Source: Oscillospiraceae bacterium
Lineage (GTDB): Bacteria > Bacillota > Clostridia > Oscillospirales > CAG-272
Assembly (NCBI GenBank): GCA_015064525.1
Contig: SVSC01000006.1
Coordinates: 1 to 41,204 of the forward strand
Length of the DNA: 41,204 nucleotides
Direction of reading: 5' to 3'
The notes below the pieces were generated by a model. The model worked only from the letters and a program-made list of their open reading frames with translations. It ran no database searches and was not told where the DNA came from. Below are positions 17,572 through 25,805 of this stretch, piece by piece. Position numbers and translations under genes: made by a program. The first letter of the stretch is position 1; the number at the start of each line of letters is the position of its first letter.

Positions 17572-18852
17572 TTGTTTGTAGATCACGTAAAAATCCACAT
17601 CAAAGCAGGTGACGGAGGCAACGGCGCCGTAGCGTTTCACCGAGAAAAATATGTCTCCGCGGGCGGCCCCGACGGTGGAGACGGCGGCAGAGGCGGAAAC
17701 GTTGTCTTTCGCGTTGATCAGGGAACCAACACCCTTCTCGCCTTCCGCTATAAGCACCACTTCGCGGCAGAGCGGGGGGGTGACGGAAAGGGCTCCAAGT
17801 TTCACGGAGCCAACGGCAAGGATCTGATCATCATGGTTCCTCCGGGAACACTGATCCTCGACGTGGAAAGCGGCAAGATCATCCACGATATGTCCGAGGA
17901 TGACGGCGCCGACTATATTGCCTGCAAGGGCGGTCGGGGCGGTTGGGGCAACCGTCATTTCGCAACCCCCACCCGTCAGGTTCCCATGTTTGCCAAAAAC
18001 GGCACCCGCGGTGAGGAAAAAGAGGTGACTCTGGAGCTGAAAATGCTTGCCGACGTTGGCATCATCGGTTACCCCAGCGTTGGAAAGTCCTCGATTCTTG
18101 CCCGCATCAGCGCCGCCAAGCCCAAGATTGCCGACTATCATTTTACCACTCTTTCCCCAAACCTTGGCGTTGTTCGCACAGGGGGCGAGCAGGGCTTTGT
18201 TGCCGCCGACATTCCGGGGCTCATTGAGGGCGCCGCCGACGGCGCCGGATTGGGTCACGAATTCCTCCGCCACATCGACCGTTGCCGTCTCCTTTGGCAC
18301 GTGGTGGATATCTCCTGTTTTGAGGGCAGAGATCCCATTGACGACGTGGAGAGCATCAACGTGGAATTGGATCGCTACAGTCCCGAGCTTGCCGACCGCC
18401 CCCAGATCATTGTTTGCAACAAGACCGACGCGCTGGATCGGGAGCTGGTGGACGTGGATGCCTTTGAGCATTTTGTGGAGGTGAACGGCTGGGAGCTGTT
18501 CTACGTTTCCGCCGCCACGGGAGAGGGACTGGACGCCTTGCTCCGCCGCACCGCGGAGCGCCTGCGGGAGCTTCCCCCCATGAAGGTCTACGCCAAGGAA
18601 TACGATCCCGAGGATGCCTACGTTGGCGGTGGCAAGGAAACCGTAATCCGCCGCGAGAACGATACCTTCTTTGTGGAAGGCGAATGGCTTCTGAACCTGA
18701 TGGGGCAGATCAATTTCAGCGACTATGAGTCTCTCAATTTCTTCCAGAGAGTTCTCCAGAGAAGCGGTGTGTTTGAGGCGCTGGAGGCAAAGGGCTGTCG
18801 CGACGGTCACACGGTGTCGATCTATGACTTTGAATTTGAATACGTGAAATAA
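17572..18852 (+). CDS. obgE: GTPase Obg, ribosome assembly factor
   Basis: An essential GTPase of 50S subunit maturation and stress control. The 426 residues are standard. The glycine-rich Obg fold comes first (GDGGNGAVAFHREKY, GGDGGRGGNVVF), then the G domain with G1 GYPSVGKSS, G3 DIPGLIEGA and G4 NKTD, then the C-terminal OCT domain. The start is TTG at 17572 (MFVDHVKI), 9 nt after gagagg ag; the longer track ORF runs through the 26-bp repeats and is not coding. In many Firmicutes rpmA and obgE are adjacent, but here it sits alone behind a repeat. Confidence 0.95.
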   Translation: MFVDHVKIHIKAGDGGNGAVAFHREKYVSAGGPDGGDGGRGGNVVFRVDQGTNTLLAFRYKHHFAAERGGDGKGSKFHGANGKDLIIMVPPGTLILDVESGKIIHDMSEDDGADYIACKGGRGGWGNRHFATPTRQVPMFAKNGTRGEEKEVTLELKMLADVGIIGYPSVGKSSILARISAAKPKIADYHFTTLSPNLGVVRTGGEQGFVAADIPGLIEGAADGAGLGHEFLRHIDRCRLLWHVVDISCFEGRDPIDDVESINVELDRYSPELADRPQIIVCNKTDALDRELVDVDAFEHFVEVNGWELFYVSAATGEGLDALLRRTAERLRELPPMKVYAKEYDPEDAYVGGGKETVIRRENDTFFVEGEWLLNLMGQINFSDYESLNFFQRVLQRSGVFEALEAKGCRDGHTVSIYDFEFEYVK

Positions 18853-18874
18853 AATGCAGAAAGAGGCGAACACT

Positions 18875-20014
18875 ATGAATTTTGAAAAGCTGAACGCGCT
18901 GATGGAAGCGCAGCCCGCCCGCGGAATCCCCTTTAGTCATGTTATCGTAACCAAGGACGGTGAAACCGTTTTTGAAAAGTCGGTTGGCTTTGCCGATGCC
19001 GAGGGGAAGGTTCCCTACACCAACGACCACCTTTGCTGGATCTTCTCCTGCACCAAGGTGATCACCTGCGTTGCCGCTATGCGGCTGGTGGAGGAGGGGC
19101 GGTTGCAGCTGAGCGATCCCGTTTCCAAATATCTCCCCGCCTTTGCGGAGCTGACCGTAATGCAGAAGGATAAGACCGTTACTCCCGCGAAGAACGTGAT
19201 GACCGTTGAGCATCTTTTCACCATGACGGGCGGTCTGGACTACGATCTTCGCGCTCCGGCGATTCTGGAGGCGCTGTCGAACCCCGAAAACGGAACGGTG
19301 GAGATCGTTTCCGCCATGGCAAAGAAGCCCCTCCAGTTTGAGCCCGGCACACACTATGCCTACAGCCTTTGCCACGACGTTTTGGCGGCTGTGGTGGAGG
19401 TGGTGAGCGGGATGCGCTTCTCCGACTATCTGCAAGCCAATCTGCTGGACCCGCTGGGAATGACCGAAACGGGATTTCGCCCCACCCCCGAGCAGAAGGA
19501 GAGAATCTGCAGCTCCTTCGATTTTCATATCGCCAAGGGAGAGGCAATGCCCCGCGTTCCCGACAACGCCTACGCCCTCAGCTCCAACTATGATAGCGGC
19601 GGAGCAGGTCTGTTCAGCCGTCCTGCCGACTACATCAAGCTTCTCACAGCCCTCGCCTGCAACGGCGTTGCGCCCAACGGTTATCGGGTACTAAAGCCCG
19701 AAACCATTGCCATGATGGAGGAGAACCGCCTGTGCGATACTGCTTGGAAAGACTTTATCAACCGCAACGGCAGACACTACGGCTACGGTTGGGGACTCTG
19801 CGGACGGGTTCACGTGAATCCCGTTTACTCTCACGCCGCCACCTCCGTAGGTGAATTCGGATGGGATGGTGCCGCAGGAGCCTATGCCTTGGTGGATCGG
19901 AAAAACGGCGTTGCCATCTACTACGCCCAGCAGGTGCGTGGCTGCGGCTACGTTTACAACGTGATTCATCCGCGTATTCGCGACCTTGCCATGGAGGGCA
20001 TTTTCGGAGAATAA
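18875..20014 (+). CDS. Serine hydrolase of the beta-lactamase (class C) family
   Basis: A 379-residue member of the Beta-lactamase/esterase family (PF00144). SCTK is the SxxK nucleophile motif near residue 50, HYAYSLC occupies the YxN position (Asn replaced), and GEFGWDGAAGAY fits the C-terminal HxG-like motif. There is no signal peptide, so it probably is a cytoplasmic esterase or peptidase rather than a penicillin target. The start at 18875 follows agaggcg; the upstream ATG at 18854 has no site. It follows obgE by 22 bp and is likely co-transcribed. Confidence 0.88.
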   Translation: MNFEKLNALMEAQPARGIPFSHVIVTKDGETVFEKSVGFADAEGKVPYTNDHLCWIFSCTKVITCVAAMRLVEEGRLQLSDPVSKYLPAFAELTVMQKDKTVTPAKNVMTVEHLFTMTGGLDYDLRAPAILEALSNPENGTVEIVSAMAKKPLQFEPGTHYAYSLCHDVLAAVVEVVSGMRFSDYLQANLLDPLGMTETGFRPTPEQKERICSSFDFHIAKGEAMPRVPDNAYALSSNYDSGGAGLFSRPADYIKLLTALACNGVAPNGYRVLKPETIAMMEENRLCDTAWKDFINRNGRHYGYGWGLCGRVHVNPVYSHAATSVGEFGWDGAAGAYALVDRKNGVAIYYAQQVRGCGYVYNVIHPRIRDLAMEGIFGE

Positions 20015-20028
20015 TTTCGGTTCCGACG

Positions 20029-20060
20029 GAGGGGCTGCGCATTTGGCGCAGCCCCTCTTA
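20029..20060 (+). terminator. Terminator after the obgE-hydrolase unit
   Basis: A perfect 12-bp stem gaggggctgcgc/gcgcagcccctc with a 5-nt loop, followed by TTAAT. Confidence 0.75.
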
Positions 20061-20331
20061 ATACGCTCCCCTTGTGCAAAACATCGAAAAAATATGGCGA
20101 TCTCTTTTTTTGCTGTTTTTATGGGAATACCATTTAAAATCATGGATTTCCCGTTTCCTTTTGTGGGATTTCTCGCCTCTTTTTTGAAAATCCTCGGCTC
20201 CTCCGCCAAAGCGTCCGTTGCTTTTTTTCATTCCCCTTGTGGCTTTTTCCAACAAGCTTCGTGATAATTCCCAATTTGTGAAAAACCTGTTTTCTTTCTG
20301 TTAAAACCAAGTATCTTTTTTTCGAAAACGG

Positions 20332-20359
20332 TTGACATTCCACTCCATCGTGCTATAAT
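20332..20359 (+). promoter_or_regulatory. Sigma-A promoter of the ABC exporter operon
   Basis: TTGACA (20332-20337), 16-bp spacer, TATAAT (20354-20359). The 270 bp upstream (20061-20331) are AT-rich with several T-runs; I see no gene in them. Confidence 0.85.
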
Positions 20360-20360
20360 A

Positions 20361-20398
20361 CCGACAAGCAAAAGCCCCCTCGCTTTTCTGCTTGTCGG
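20361..20398 (+). promoter_or_regulatory. Inverted repeat at the transcription start of the ABC exporter operon
   Basis: Arms ccgacaagca and tgcttgtcgg pair perfectly, with an inner aaagc/gcttt stem. The left arm begins 2 bp after the -10 box, so part of it is upstream of the expected start of transcription. This fits an operator at least as well as an RNA attenuator. Confidence 0.55.
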
Positions 20399-20448
20399 AT
20401 CTGTTGTTTTTCACTCACCACACGTCAAGGGATATGCTCCCCCCTCGT

Positions 20449-20500
20449 CCTCCGCGATGAGCTTCACGGAGGGATCGGAACGCGTCGCCGTTGCCGATCC
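20449..20500 (+). other. Two consecutive leader hairpins before the ABC exporter
   Basis: Stems cctccg/cggagg (20449-20472) and ggatcgg/ccgatcc (20472-20500) share one base and end 5 bases before the agaaagga site. They could form a leader structure controlling initiation. Confidence 0.4.
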
Positions 20501-20523
20501 GCGAGAAAGGAATGGACAATCAA

Positions 20524-22821
20524 ATGAAGAAAAAGAACGCACGTAACACAGCCGAACCCTCCTCCCCCGAGTGGAGAATTTGCTCCAACCGCCCCCTCCC
20601 ACGGGAGCTGACCGCCATTGTATCTGAGGCGTTGGAGATTGGCGAGGAGCCCCTCTTCGCGGTTGTATGCGATCTCACCACCAACGCTCGCTATGGTGAT
20701 TCTCTGCTTCTGGCAACCAACCGCCGCATCATAGCGGTTGAGCGGGGTGAGCTTGTTTCCGCCCCTTATGCCGAGATTCAATCGGTGCGGGTGAAGCGAA
20801 TGTACGGCAATGCCAGCCTGCTGCTCACCCCAAAAAACGGCGGCGTCAAGCGGATTCTGCGCTTCTCCTACGCCGTTGGGGATCTCTGTGAAATGGCTTC
20901 TCAATTTGTCAACGCCGTAGCGTCGGGCTCCCCCCTCTCGGAGGAAATGGAGATTGTTCGCGCTACCTACGACAAGCTGAACCTGGTTTGTCCCAAGTGC
21001 GGCAGAAATCTGATCCGCGCGGGAGCGGATTGCATCCACTGTCGGGCAAAATCTCAGGTGGCGGCAAAGCTGCTTCGCTACGTGCGCCCCGAGCTGAAAA
21101 CCATTCTGATCTGCATACTCATTTCTTGCGTTACTACTGCAATCTCCCTGCTCCCTCCCTACATGACGCAAACCATTGTGGACGAGGTGCTTCCCCTGCG
21201 AGAGCTGGGGCTGGCGCCCGATGGAATCCGTCGGCTCACCTTTTTGGTGGTCTTTCTGCTCTGCGCCTACGTGGTGCAATTCTCCCTTTCGGCATTGCGA
21301 GGCTATCTTTCCCGCAGAACCAGTGATCGCATGGTGCTGAGTCTACGAAACGACGTTTACGAAAAGGCGCAGCATCTTCCCATGAAGTTCTACGACAAAA
21401 CCTCCACAGGTGCCGTGATCAACCGCATCAGCGGCGACACCAACACCATTCAAGCCTTTATCATTCGGATCACCCAGGATTGTTTGATCCAGTTCGCGCT
21501 GATGGTTGGCATCATCACCGTGATGCTCTGCATGAACTGGAGGCTCACCCTTCTTTCCCTCATTCCCGTTCCCCTGGTGGTGATCGGCTCCCGTATCTTT
21601 TCCAAGCGGATCGCACCCTACTATAAAAAGATCTGGCGCCGCTGGGCATCGGTCACCTCGATTATGACCGACACGATCCCTTGCGTTCGCGTGATCAAGG
21701 CGTTCGCGGGGGAAAAACGGGCGCGGGAGAAGTTCACTCGCTACAGCAATGAGTGGTATCGCGTGGACATGGCGTCCGCTAAGATCACCCAAACCTTCCC
21801 CTGGATCATCAGCTTTGCCGTGACCTGCGGCTCTCTCCTGATCTGGGCGGTGGGCGGAAGATGGGCGCTTTTGGGTCAGGTGACCGCGGGAACGCTGGTT
21901 TCCTTTATTTCCTACGCCTCCATGTTTTATAATCCCGTCAACTTCTTTGCCAATCTTTCCGACTCCTATCAGGCTGCGCTGGCATCGGTGGAGCGTGTGT
22001 TCGATATTTTGGACGCGGAATGTGAGCAAAGCAACGAGAACGGTCTCAAGCCTCAATACCTGAAGGGCAAGATCGAATTCCGACAGGTTAATTTCTCCTT
22101 TGATAAAACCAAAAAGACCCTTTCCGACATCAACGTAACCATCAATCCCGGGGATATCGTTGGCATTGTTGGTACCACGGGATCGGGAAAATCCACCCTC
22201 ATCAATCTGCTCATGCGCTTCTACGATCACTATGAGGGGGATATTCTGGTGGATGGTCACAACATCAAGGACATCAACCTGGAGGCGTTTCGCAGCTGCA
22301 TCGGATACGTGCAGCAGGAGCCTATGATGTTCTCGGACACCATCTTTAACAACATTGCATACGGCGCCCCCAACGCTTCCGTGGAGGAGGTGATTCACGC
22401 CGCCGAGGTTGCCAACGCCCATTCCTTTATCGTTCGCCAGCCCGACGGCTACGATTCCATGCTGGGCGAGCGCGGCGTGGGACTTTCGGGCGGCGAAAAG
22501 CAACGGCTTTCCATTGCCCGCGCGGTGCTGAAGAACCCCTCCATTTTGGTGTTCGACGAGGCAACCGCCGCCGTGGACTCTGAAACCGAAAGTCTCATTC
22601 AGGAGGCCATTGAGCGGCTGATTTCGGGCAGAACCACCCTCATGATCGCCCACCGCCTCTCCACCCTTCGAAAGGCAAATCTGATTCTTGTGATGGATAA
22701 GGGCAGGATTATTGAGGCGGGCTCTCACGAGGAGCTGATGGAGCTGGGTGGCAAATACAAAAAGCTCATCGACATTCAGTCTATGGGCAATCAACGTGGG
22801 GAACTCACGGTTCCCTCCTGA
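20524..22821 (+). CDS. ABC exporter (type IV half-transporter) with N-terminal PH-like domain and zinc ribbon
   Basis: Exports an unknown substrate. About 150 N-terminal residues look like a bacterial PH-like domain (SLLLATNRRIIAVERGEL, AEIQSVRVKRMYGNASLLL). A zinc ribbon follows, CPKC...CIHC (LVCPKCGRNLIRAGADCIHC), then a six-helix ABC transmembrane domain and an ATPase with Walker A GTTGSGKST, YVQQEPMMFSDT Q-loop, LSGGEKQR, ILVFDEAT and IAHRL. Start is uncertain: ATG at 20524 is 13 nt after agaaagga; ATG 20512 and TTG 20491 are alternatives. The DUF1854 gene follows by 14 bp. Related ABC-DUF1854 pairs are called cyanophycin-metabolism-associated in some bacteria; no cyanophycin gene is seen here. 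Confidence 0.9.
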   Translation: MKKKNARNTAEPSSPEWRICSNRPLPRELTAIVSEALEIGEEPLFAVVCDLTTNARYGDSLLLATNRRIIAVERGELVSAPYAEIQSVRVKRMYGNASLLLTPKNGGVKRILRFSYAVGDLCEMASQFVNAVASGSPLSEEMEIVRATYDKLNLVCPKCGRNLIRAGADCIHCRAKSQVAAKLLRYVRPELKTILICILISCVTTAISLLPPYMTQTIVDEVLPLRELGLAPDGIRRLTFLVVFLLCAYVVQFSLSALRGYLSRRTSDRMVLSLRNDVYEKAQHLPMKFYDKTSTGAVINRISGDTNTIQAFIIRITQDCLIQFALMVGIITVMLCMNWRLTLLSLIPVPLVVIGSRIFSKRIAPYYKKIWRRWASVTSIMTDTIPCVRVIKAFAGEKRAREKFTRYSNEWYRVDMASAKITQTFPWIISFAVTCGSLLIWAVGGRWALLGQVTAGTLVSFISYASMFYNPVNFFANLSDSYQAALASVERVFDILDAECEQSNENGLKPQYLKGKIEFRQVNFSFDKTKKTLSDINVTINPGDIVGIVGTTGSGKSTLINLLMRFYDHYEGDILVDGHNIKDINLEAFRSCIGYVQQEPMMFSDTIFNNIAYGAPNASVEEVIHAAEVANAHSFIVRQPDGYDSMLGERGVGLSGGEKQRLSIARAVLKNPSILVFDEATAAVDSETESLIQEAIERLISGRTTLMIAHRLSTLRKANLILVMDKGRIIEAGSHEELMELGGKYKKLIDIQSMGNQRGELTVPS

Positions 22822-22835
22822 AAAAAGGAGGTATT

Positions 22836-23320
22836 ATGGCTATCTACATCGACGGTCCCGAGGTGCAGATCAGGAGGATCGACCACACCCAAGTGGAGCT
22901 GCGCATCTACAACGGCGAAACCTACGCTCCCCTGGAGCCTCGCAGGCTATTCCCGCTCTCGGGTCTCACCCGCTACATTGCCCTGCTGGACGAGGAGCTG
23001 AAGGAAAAGGCGATCATTCGGGATTTGGAGCAATTGGATCCCGACTCGGCTCGGGCTGTGTCCGAGTGTCTGCAGGACTACTACATGATCCCGAAAATTA
23101 CGGCGGTCTATTCTGCCGTGGAGAAATTCGGCACCCTCACCTGGACCTGCAACACCAACCGCGGCGAACGCTCCTTCCGCATTCGAATCGACACAGCGAC
23201 ATCAAATTTCTCTACGACGGCAGAGTGCTGATCCGCGATACCAATGACAACCGCTATGAAATTGAGGACGTGAAGGCGCTGGATCGTCGCTCCCAACGAA
23301 TTCTTTCCGGCGAGCTGTAA
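22836..23320 (+). pseudogene. DUF1854 protein partner of the ABC exporter, frameshifted
   Basis: The first ~118 codons encode the DUF1854 pattern (YAPLEPRRLFPLSGLTRYIALL, here in two parts: PLEPRRLFPLSG and LTRYIALLD). At about 23186 the frame breaks: homology continues one frame over as RHSDIKFLYDGRVLIRDTND to a stop at 23320, whereas the original frame ends at 23231 in unrelated sequence. Adding one A to the AA at 23186-23187 restores a full ~161-residue protein. Strong AAGGAGG site before the ATG. It could be a true mutation, an assembly error, or strain-level variation. Confidence 0.85.
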
Positions 23321-23358
23321 TAAAAAATCCTCTAAACATAAATGGAACGGAGATTACT

Positions 23359-23685
23359 ATGAAACTGATACTTGCAATCATCAATAACGACGACACCGCA
23401 AAGGCATCCGCAGAGCTGAACCATGCAGGCTTTTTCGTAACCAAGCTCTCCACCACGGGAGGCTTTCTCATGGTGGGAAACACCACCCTGCTCATCGGCA
23501 CCGACGATAACGGTGTTGATGCTGTGAAGGAGATCCTACACGCTACCTGCGCCAGAAGAAAACACGTTTCCTCCACCGTGAACTCCCTGGGACGGGGCTT
23601 GGGCAACAACGGACTCCCCGATGAGGTGGAGGTTGGCGGCGCAACCGTCTTTGTGCTGAACGTGGAGGACATGACTAAGCTTTAA
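23359..23685 (+). CDS. darA: Cyclic-di-AMP receptor DarA (PII-like)
   Basis: A 108-residue PII-like signalling protein (DUF970) that binds c-di-AMP in Firmicutes. Family motifs: MKLILAIINNDDTAKASAEL, KLSTTGGFLMVGNTTLLIG and the C-terminal EVGGATVFVLNVEDM. It lacks enzymatic domains and acts as a trimeric sensor with unknown partners. It is preceded by ggaacggag. It is often called PstA as well. Position downstream of the ABC exporter and DUF1854 gene suggests one transcription unit, so c-di-AMP or osmotic/envelope signalling may connect to the exporter; this is inference. Confidence 0.93.
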   Translation: MKLILAIINNDDTAKASAELNHAGFFVTKLSTTGGFLMVGNTTLLIGTDDNGVDAVKEILHATCARRKHVSSTVNSLGRGLGNNGLPDEVEVGGATVFVLNVEDMTKL

Positions 23686-23699
23686 GATATGGCAGCTTC

Positions 23700-24409
23700 T
23701 TGGGGGAAGTTCGTTTCGGAAGGAAGGGGGGATTGTGGAACCTTCTTGGAAAAAGGTTCCACACCTCCAAGAACTTTCCCGTAGTTATTTTTGGGGAATG
23801 TCGCGACAAGTAGCGGCATTCCCTTTCATTTTATGTCTCCTGTCTGCAGTACGCTGATCAAGCAATAGCTCCCGCAAGCGTTTTGGTACCACCACCCAAA
23901 ACGCTCCAAAGAGTTAGTTTCGGAAGGGAAGGATGGCTTGTGGAACCTTCTTGGAAGAAGGTTCCACACCTCCAAGAACTTCCTCAGGGGTTGGTTTAAA
24001 GTTAGCGATACATGGCGGCTCGGTTTTTAGTTTGGAATTAGCGATACATAGCGGCTCTGTCTATAGTTTTATGCCGCCTATCTGCGGTACGCTCACCAAA
24101 CAATAGCTGCCGCAAGCGTTTAGGTGCCGCCACCCTAAACGCTCCATAAGGTTAGATTGTTTGAACTGTTTTGGACACAGATATAATTTCATTCTCGGGG
24201 ACGGAATAATCAAATTTTAACCGAACGAACGTCGAGCTTGGAAAGCGGGCTTGCCCGCCCGCCACCCCATCCGCTCCATGATGTTAGTGAAGTTGAACTG
24301 TTTTGGAAACAGATAAAATCTCATTCTCGGGGACGGAATAATCAAATTTTAACTGAACGAACGTCGAGCTTGGAAAGCGGGCTTGCCCACCCTTCTTTCA
24401 AGAAGGTGT
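23700..24409 (+). repeat. Structured intergenic repeat, copy B (composite, at least two units)
   Basis: The 727-bp gap between darA and the convergent der is filled by a composite of the same repeat. Unit 1: stem tgtggaacctt/aaggttccaca (23734-23763), stem gggaatgtcgc/gcggcattccc (23794-23823), stem agcgttttgg/ccaaaacgct around loop taccaccac (23877-23905). Unit 2: 13-bp stem (23939-23968) and stem agcgtttagg/cctaaacgct with loop tgccgccac (24115-24143), then two near-identical tails (tgaactgttttgg...attctcggggacggaataat) at about 24160 and 24290. It ends in ccttctttcaagaagg beside the der stop, where it may terminate transcription. Confidence 0.88.
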
Positions 24410-24412
24410 CTC

Positions 24413-25744
24413 TTAAGGCGCTTCGTCGCCTTTCATGCGGATGATCAGCTTGATGGGGGTGCCATGGAAGCCGAAGGTATCACGGAGGCAATTTTCGATG
24501 AAGCGCTGATAGGAGAAGTGGAAAAGCTCGATGTTATTACAGAAGATCACAAAGGTGGGGGGCGCCACGGAGATCTGGGTCATGTAGTAGATCTTGAGGC
24601 GCTTGCCTTTGTCGGAGGGGGGCTGAACGCGGATCATGGCGTCACCGAGGACATCGTTGAGCAGACCCGTGGAAATTCTTTGGGTTGCCTGACCGAAGAC
24701 CTCGTTGATTTTCTCATAAAGAGTCTCCACCCGCTGTCCCGTTTTGGCGGAGACGAAGAAGATGGGGGCATAGGGCATATACGCCAGCGCGAGGCGGATC
24801 TGATCGGTGAATTCCTTCACGGTGCTGTTGTCCTTTTCGATCAGATCCCACTTGTTCACCACGATCACGGTTGCCTTACCCGCCTCGTGGGCAATCCCCG
24901 CGATCTTTTCGTCCTGCTCGGTGATGCCTTGCTGGGCGTCGATCATCAAGAGACAAACGTCGGCGCGCTCCACCGCCATGTGGGCGCGGAGAACGCTGAA
25001 ATGCTCGATCTTATCGTCGATCTTGGATTGGCGGCGAATCCCCGCCGTGTCAATGAAGGTGTACTTTCCGTGGGTGTTTTCCACACGGGTGTCAACCGCG
25101 TCTCGGGTGGTTCCCGCAATGTTGGAAACGATGAGACGGTTCTCGCCAACCATGCGGTTGATGATCGAGGACTTGCCCGCGTTGGGCTTGCCGATCACGG
25201 CAACCTTAATGGTGTCATCCTCCTCGGGAATATCCTCATAGTCGCCCAGCTCCTCCAGGCAGGCGTCGAGAATATCGCCCGAACCAGAGCCATGGATTCC
25301 CGAAACCTGAATCAGCTCACGGTCAAAGCCCAGCTCGTAGAATTCATAGAACTCCATGGGGGGATTGCCGATGCTGTCGCATTTGTTGATGGCGGGAACA
25401 ATGGGCTTGCCGCTCTTTTTCAGCATCACGGCAATGTCGCGATCATTGGCGGTCACGCCGGTGCGAACGTCGCAGAGAAATACGATCACGTCGGCGGTGT
25501 CGATGGCGATCTGCGCTTGCGTTTTCATTTGGGAGAGGATCACGTCATCGCTCTTGGGCTCAATTCCGCCGGTGTCGATGAGGATCAGCTTTTTGCCGCG
25601 CCATTCGGTTTCACCGTAGATACGGTCACGGGTTACGCCGGGAGTATCCTCCACAATCGAGCGGCGCTCGCCGATCAGTTTATTGAATAAGGTGCTTTTT
25701 CCAACGTTGGGTCTGCCAACGATGGCGATGATAGGTTTGGACAT
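24413..25744 (-). CDS. der: GTPase Der (EngA), ribosome assembly factor
   Basis: Double-GTPase needed for 50S subunit assembly. Two G domains in tandem: GRPNVGKST / DTGG / NKCD in the first and GKPNAGKSS / DTAGIRR / NKWD in the second, then the C-terminal KH-like domain (QPPSDKGKRLKIYYMTQ). 443 residues is standard. AGGAAGTG precedes the ATG. Last gene of the prfB-to-der minus-strand run; DUF512 upstream of der is a recurrent Firmicutes arrangement. Confidence 0.97.
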   Translation of the reverse strand: MSKPIIAIVGRPNVGKSTLFNKLIGERRSIVEDTPGVTRDRIYGETEWRGKKLILIDTGGIEPKSDDVILSQMKTQAQIAIDTADVIVFLCDVRTGVTANDRDIAVMLKKSGKPIVPAINKCDSIGNPPMEFYEFYELGFDRELIQVSGIHGSGSGDILDACLEELGDYEDIPEEDDTIKVAVIGKPNAGKSSIINRMVGENRLIVSNIAGTTRDAVDTRVENTHGKYTFIDTAGIRRQSKIDDKIEHFSVLRAHMAVERADVCLLMIDAQQGITEQDEKIAGIAHEAGKATVIVVNKWDLIEKDNSTVKEFTDQIRLALAYMPYAPIFFVSAKTGQRVETLYEKINEVFGQATQRISTGLLNDVLGDAMIRVQPPSDKGKRLKIYYMTQISVAPPTFVIFCNNIELFHFSYQRFIENCLRDTFGFHGTPIKLIIRMKGDEAP

Positions 25745-25805
25745 CGGAACACTTCCTTTCTGTGGGACTTGCGTTGGTGAATCTATGTAAACGGCGGTGG
25801 GAGAA

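Noticed and set aside
20061-20331. Small ORFs (92 aa and 65 aa) in the AT-rich gap before the ABC exporter
   Set aside because: They are Phe/Leu-rich, lack ribosome sites and have no homology pattern. The stretch is a promoter-upstream region with T-runs.
24238-24444. 68-aa ORF in repeat copy B, and 17197-17409 in copy A
   Set aside because: They differ between copies and are interrupted in other copies, while the hairpins are kept, so they are not coding.
24383-25690. 435-aa plus-strand ORF opposite der
   Set aside because: Der is complete and canonical on the minus strand; the plus ORF has no recognisable motif and no ribosome site.
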